This document shows positions 44,514 through 46,131 of a DNA stretch of 46,131 bases, piece after piece. The notes under the pieces were generated by a model. It worked only from the letters and a program-made list of their open reading frames with translations. It searched no databases and was not told the DNA's origin. Source of the stretch: a virus. The position numbers were made by a program, and so were the translations under genes. The stretch is from the IMG/VR virus record IMGVR_UViG_3300021420_000058, positions 1-46,131 of that record; one strand, 5' to 3'. Numbering within the stretch: the first letter of the stretch is position 1; each line of letters opens with the position of its first letter.

Positions 44514-44782
44514 TGTTTGTCTCCAAGAGCGGCAAGCCGCCCGTCCAGAGTCGCAGGTTCGAACAGTCGGCCAGATTGTCCGCACTTCAGTTCACTAAGA
44601 CGAACTAGTGAGCAGTCGTTCGGAATACCGCTGCGGGTTTCGCCCGTTACCAGATCAACACTTACGGGCGTCTTGTCAGCGTGGCACTTTGCCGGAATAT
44701 AAAAAGCAAACCCAGGCAGCAGGGATCCGCCGTGGCTGCTTACCCCCGCCTCGTAATGTTTGCAGTCCTTACAGAATTTCAT
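44510..44782 (-). CDS. conserved small Cys-rich phage protein (90 aa)
   Basis: MKFCKDCKHYEAG opens with a CxxC and a CKHY motif; further Cys/His at AKCHADKT, NDCSLVRL and LKCGQSGRLFEP. The order CKxCxHY ... AKC ... VDLVTGET ... C..R ... CG..GRLFE is a common phage protein of unknown function, and the regular spacing suggests zinc binding. It overlaps both neighbours by four bases in the leftward operon. Confidence 0.75.
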   Translation of the reverse strand: MKFCKDCKHYEAGVSSHGGSLLPGFAFYIPAKCHADKTPVSVDLVTGETRSGIPNDCSLVRLSELKCGQSGRLFEPATLDGRLAALGDKQ

Positions 44783-45129
44783 TTACGCACCATCATGCAA
44801 AGCGCCGCGAAATCGCGATTTGTCTTTCCCCAGTCGGTAAGCGTCTCCGAGAGCCGCAAATTGCGATAGGCGGGCGGCGTGGCCGGAGTCTTGTTCGGAT
44901 CTGGAATTTCGTCCTGCTTCAGACAGTACGTGAATTCCAGACTGCCGCCATGCTTGTTGCCGTTTCCGGTTCGGATACGGGAAAGCGTGCCTTCCACGTG
45001 CATGTAGCCTAGCAGGCGCGTGGCATAAGATAGCGAGATGCCGGCACGCATCGCCACCTGGGCGGACAACAGGCGTTCGCCGGGTTTGAAGGCGGCAAGG
45101 ATCTTTTCCTTCTTTTCTTCTGCGCTCAT
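44779..45129 (-). CDS. winged-helix DNA-binding-type protein (116 aa)
   Basis: MSAEEKKEKILAAFKPGERL followed by SAQVAMRAGISLSYATRLLG and YMHVEGTLSRIRTG, the helix-turn-helix plus wing pattern of small winged-helix proteins such as MarR- or ArsR-type domains. The C-terminal half is polar. It overlaps neighbours by four bases. Probably an early transcription regulator; target unknown. Confidence 0.68.
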   Translation of the reverse strand: MSAEEKKEKILAAFKPGERLLSAQVAMRAGISLSYATRLLGYMHVEGTLSRIRTGNGNKHGGSLEFTYCLKQDEIPDPNKTPATPPAYRNLRLSETLTDWGKTNRDFAALCMMVRK

Positions 45130-45335
45130 TCTGGTTTCTCCGCAAGGCCGCGCCAGCGTTTGTCTTGCGCGCCCTGTCTAATGCACATTCCACGGGCGCG
45201 ATCTGCTGTGCAATATTGGCTACTCCAGTACAAGCCGTTCCATTCGCTAAAGCCTTCTAAACCGACAAACTTAGTTTCATAAACTCCCGGATGCACGGGC
45301 GTCACATCCTCCGGAAACCAATCAGTGAGTTTCAT
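45126..45335 (-). CDS. WFP-family small protein, copy 1 (69 aa)
   Basis: MKLTDWFPEDVTPVHPGVYE shares its opening (WFPxxVxPxxxGxYxT) and its end (RWRGLAEKP) with the protein at 45490-45786, so the two are paralogues. The middle (FSEWNGLYWSSQY) is aromatic; CTADRARGMC has two cysteines. Members of this type are common in early regions of Burkholderiales phages as far as can be recalled; function unknown. Overlaps both neighbours. Confidence 0.68.
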   Translation of the reverse strand: MKLTDWFPEDVTPVHPGVYETKFVGLEGFSEWNGLYWSSQYCTADRARGMCIRQGAQDKRWRGLAEKPE

Positions 45336-45493
45336 TCTGCTCTCCTTTCCGGATCAAGCGCATCCTGAACCACGGCCTGCGCTTTCTCCAGTTCGTTAAT
45401 GGCTTCGGTCAGCAGTTCGGCCATGTTGAAGTCCTTTCGCTGATCGGCAGCGATAGCCGCGTTTCGCAATCTGTGAATCAGGAATGTGCTCAT
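45332..45493 (-). CDS. small helical protein between the WFP paralogues (53 aa)
   Basis: ATG at 45491-45493 overlaps the stop of the copy-2 gene; the stop overlaps the copy-1 start. Product MSTFLIHRLRNAAIAADQRK, then DFNMAELLTEAINELEKAQA and VVQDALDPERRAE: one or two amphipathic helices. Supported by the overlap chain and by the GGAAAGGAGAGCAGA site it carries for the next gene. Confidence 0.6.
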   Translation of the reverse strand: MSTFLIHRLRNAAIAADQRKDFNMAELLTEAINELEKAQAVVQDALDPERRAE

Positions 45494-45786
45494 TCGTCTT
45501 CCCCCGGGCGGTCTGGATCTTCGCTGAACTCAACAAGGTACATGCTCGAACCGATCTGAAGTGAGTGCTCGTCACCTTGCAAACCGCGCCATTCGCGGAC
45601 CTGCCAAAAACTACGGCACCCATGTCGAGCTTTGCGAACACTTTCGGCAGCGCTTGTGCTAGCGTAATGCCAAGATCCGTCTTTCCAGACCGACCAGGTC
45701 ATCGAGGGCACGTAAGGTAAACGCGTCTGATAAAGGCCTTCGCGAGCCGGCTTGACGTGGTCCGGGAACCAACTGGTCTTTTTCAT
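45490..45786 (-). CDS. WFP-family small protein, copy 2 (98 aa)
   Basis: ATG at 45786 behind AAGGGGTGCGGAAA. MKKTSWFPDHVKPAREGLYQ and, after an aromatic middle (TWSVWKDGSWHYAS), VREWRGLQGDEH. It resembles the 69-aa protein at 45126-45335 over the first 20 and the WRGL residues, with an extra acidic tail (VEFSEDPDRPGEDE). Paralogue of that gene; tandem duplication with divergence is likely. Function unknown. Confidence 0.68.
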   Translation of the reverse strand: MKKTSWFPDHVKPAREGLYQTRLPYVPSMTWSVWKDGSWHYASTSAAESVRKARHGCRSFWQVREWRGLQGDEHSLQIGSSMYLVEFSEDPDRPGEDE

Positions 45787-46046
45787 TTTCCGCACCCCTT
45801 ATAGAAAGAACAATTCGCGCACGCACTGGAGATATCTCCCCTACCGACAACCGGAAGCGGCTGTTCGCGCTTCCTCCTGTTGACCGCACGGATTGCAGTT
45901 TCGATTCGCCCCGCCAGATCGGAACTCGCTTCACGCCGGTCCGCCGCCAGGTCGTAAAGATGCTGCCACGAACACTGGGCGAGGGTCGCCACGTCAAGCT
46001 TCTCCGCGCGGCTTGAGTCTGCCATCCACTGTTTGAATTTGTTCAT
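45783..46046 (-). CDS. Cro/YdaS-like helix-turn-helix protein with Cys cluster (87 aa)
   Basis: VATLAQCSWQHLYDLAADRR followed by EASSDLAGRIETAIRAVNRR is a compact helix-turn-helix of the YdaS/Cro type. The C-terminus has CANCSFYKGC, which with Cys25 could bind a metal. It stands just after the SAAR-repeat gene and overlaps it (ATGA). It may be the regulator of this operon or of the divergent promoters at 950 and 993. Confidence 0.65.
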   Translation of the reverse strand: MNKFKQWMADSSRAEKLDVATLAQCSWQHLYDLAADRREASSDLAGRIETAIRAVNRRKREQPLPVVGRGDISSACANCSFYKGCGK

Positions 46047-46131
46047 TCGGTAGCCTGAGGAGCATTACGCAAAAGTTCAAGCAGCGTTTCGGCTTCCCAT
46101 TTGAAATGGTCCGCCGCCGCCGCCGCCGACC
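46043..46131 (-). CDS. Ala-rich SAAR-repeat phage protein, C-terminal part (continues from position 1-535)
   Basis: Reading from the right edge: SAAAAADHFKWEAETLLELL then RNAPQATE and stop at 46043-46045. The frame is continuous with the minus-strand frame at position 1 if the two window ends are joined without added bases, giving one 207-residue protein. The last 25 residues form a non-repetitive amphipathic helix. Confidence 0.85.
   Translation of the reverse strand, partial: SAAAAADHFKWEAETLLELLRNAPQATE

Noticed and set aside
1-46131. tRNA or rRNA genes
   Set aside because: No stretch with a recognisable T-arm plus acceptor and anticodon pattern was noticed by eye; a covariance-model scan would be decisive.

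Overview
The window is almost certainly one complete genome of a short-tailed, double-stranded DNA phage, cut open at an arbitrary point. Evidence for completeness: a full set of packaging, head, tail, DNA-ejection, lysis and replication genes is present once each, and one gene (start at 535 on the minus strand, stop at 46043) runs off the left edge and re-enters at the right edge in the same reading frame. The virion plan is podovirus-like with a P22-type portal, gp4-like and gp10-like tail genes. No tRNA, rRNA, integrase or CRISPR array was seen. The host is probably a GC-rich Gram-negative bacterium; a betaproteobacterium such as Burkholderia or Ralstonia is an inference from remembered gene families, not something the sequence proves.

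Layout. (1) About 0.92-1.06 kb is a divergent early promoter region. Rightward from it lie replication and recombination genes (1.06-8.77 kb): a Cas4/RecB-like exonuclease (DUF2800), a single-strand DNA-binding protein (DUF2815), a family A DNA polymerase, a VRR-NUC nuclease, an SNF2-type helicase and small accessory genes. Leftward from it, across the artificial ends, runs a tightly overlapping operon (920 to 1, then 46131 to 40276): small regulators and zinc proteins, a frameshifted outer-membrane protein, an AlpA-like DNA-binding protein, a primase-helicase and a repeat cluster that may be the replication origin. (2) From 37.3 down to 8.75 kb is one long leftward late operon: small and large terminase, portal, GroES-like co-chaperonin, scaffold, major capsid protein, head/tail/fibre proteins, gp4-like and gp10-like tail proteins, a hydroxylase plus cupin pair, three ejection proteins (one with a lytic transglycosylase domain), an ATP-grasp enzyme, and a lysis cassette ending in a lipoprotein and a lipase. 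(3) 37.4-40.3 kb holds short rightward transcription units and a leftward repressor-like gene.

Regulation. Four near-identical promoters (one minus strand near 950, three plus strand near 5902, 12132 and 39381) share the spacer TTTCGGCAATTGC between recognisable -35 and -10 boxes, and a similar leader ending in AAGGAG or GAGGAG. A fifth promoter (993) shares the leader. One of these promoters drives an isolated membrane protein (12186-12416) on the opposite strand inside the late operon; another overlaps the start of the repressor-like gene.

Most noteworthy points: an 8-bp tandem duplication (44033-44052) breaks a secreted beta-barrel-type gene, and removing exactly one copy restores the frame, as expected for a phase switch; three tail proteins share one C-terminal domain and two of them carry textbook Sec signal peptides; a GTCGGAGC repeat cluster with a large inverted repeat lies at the 3' end of the primase gene; and oxygenase, cupin and ATP-grasp genes are embedded among virion genes.
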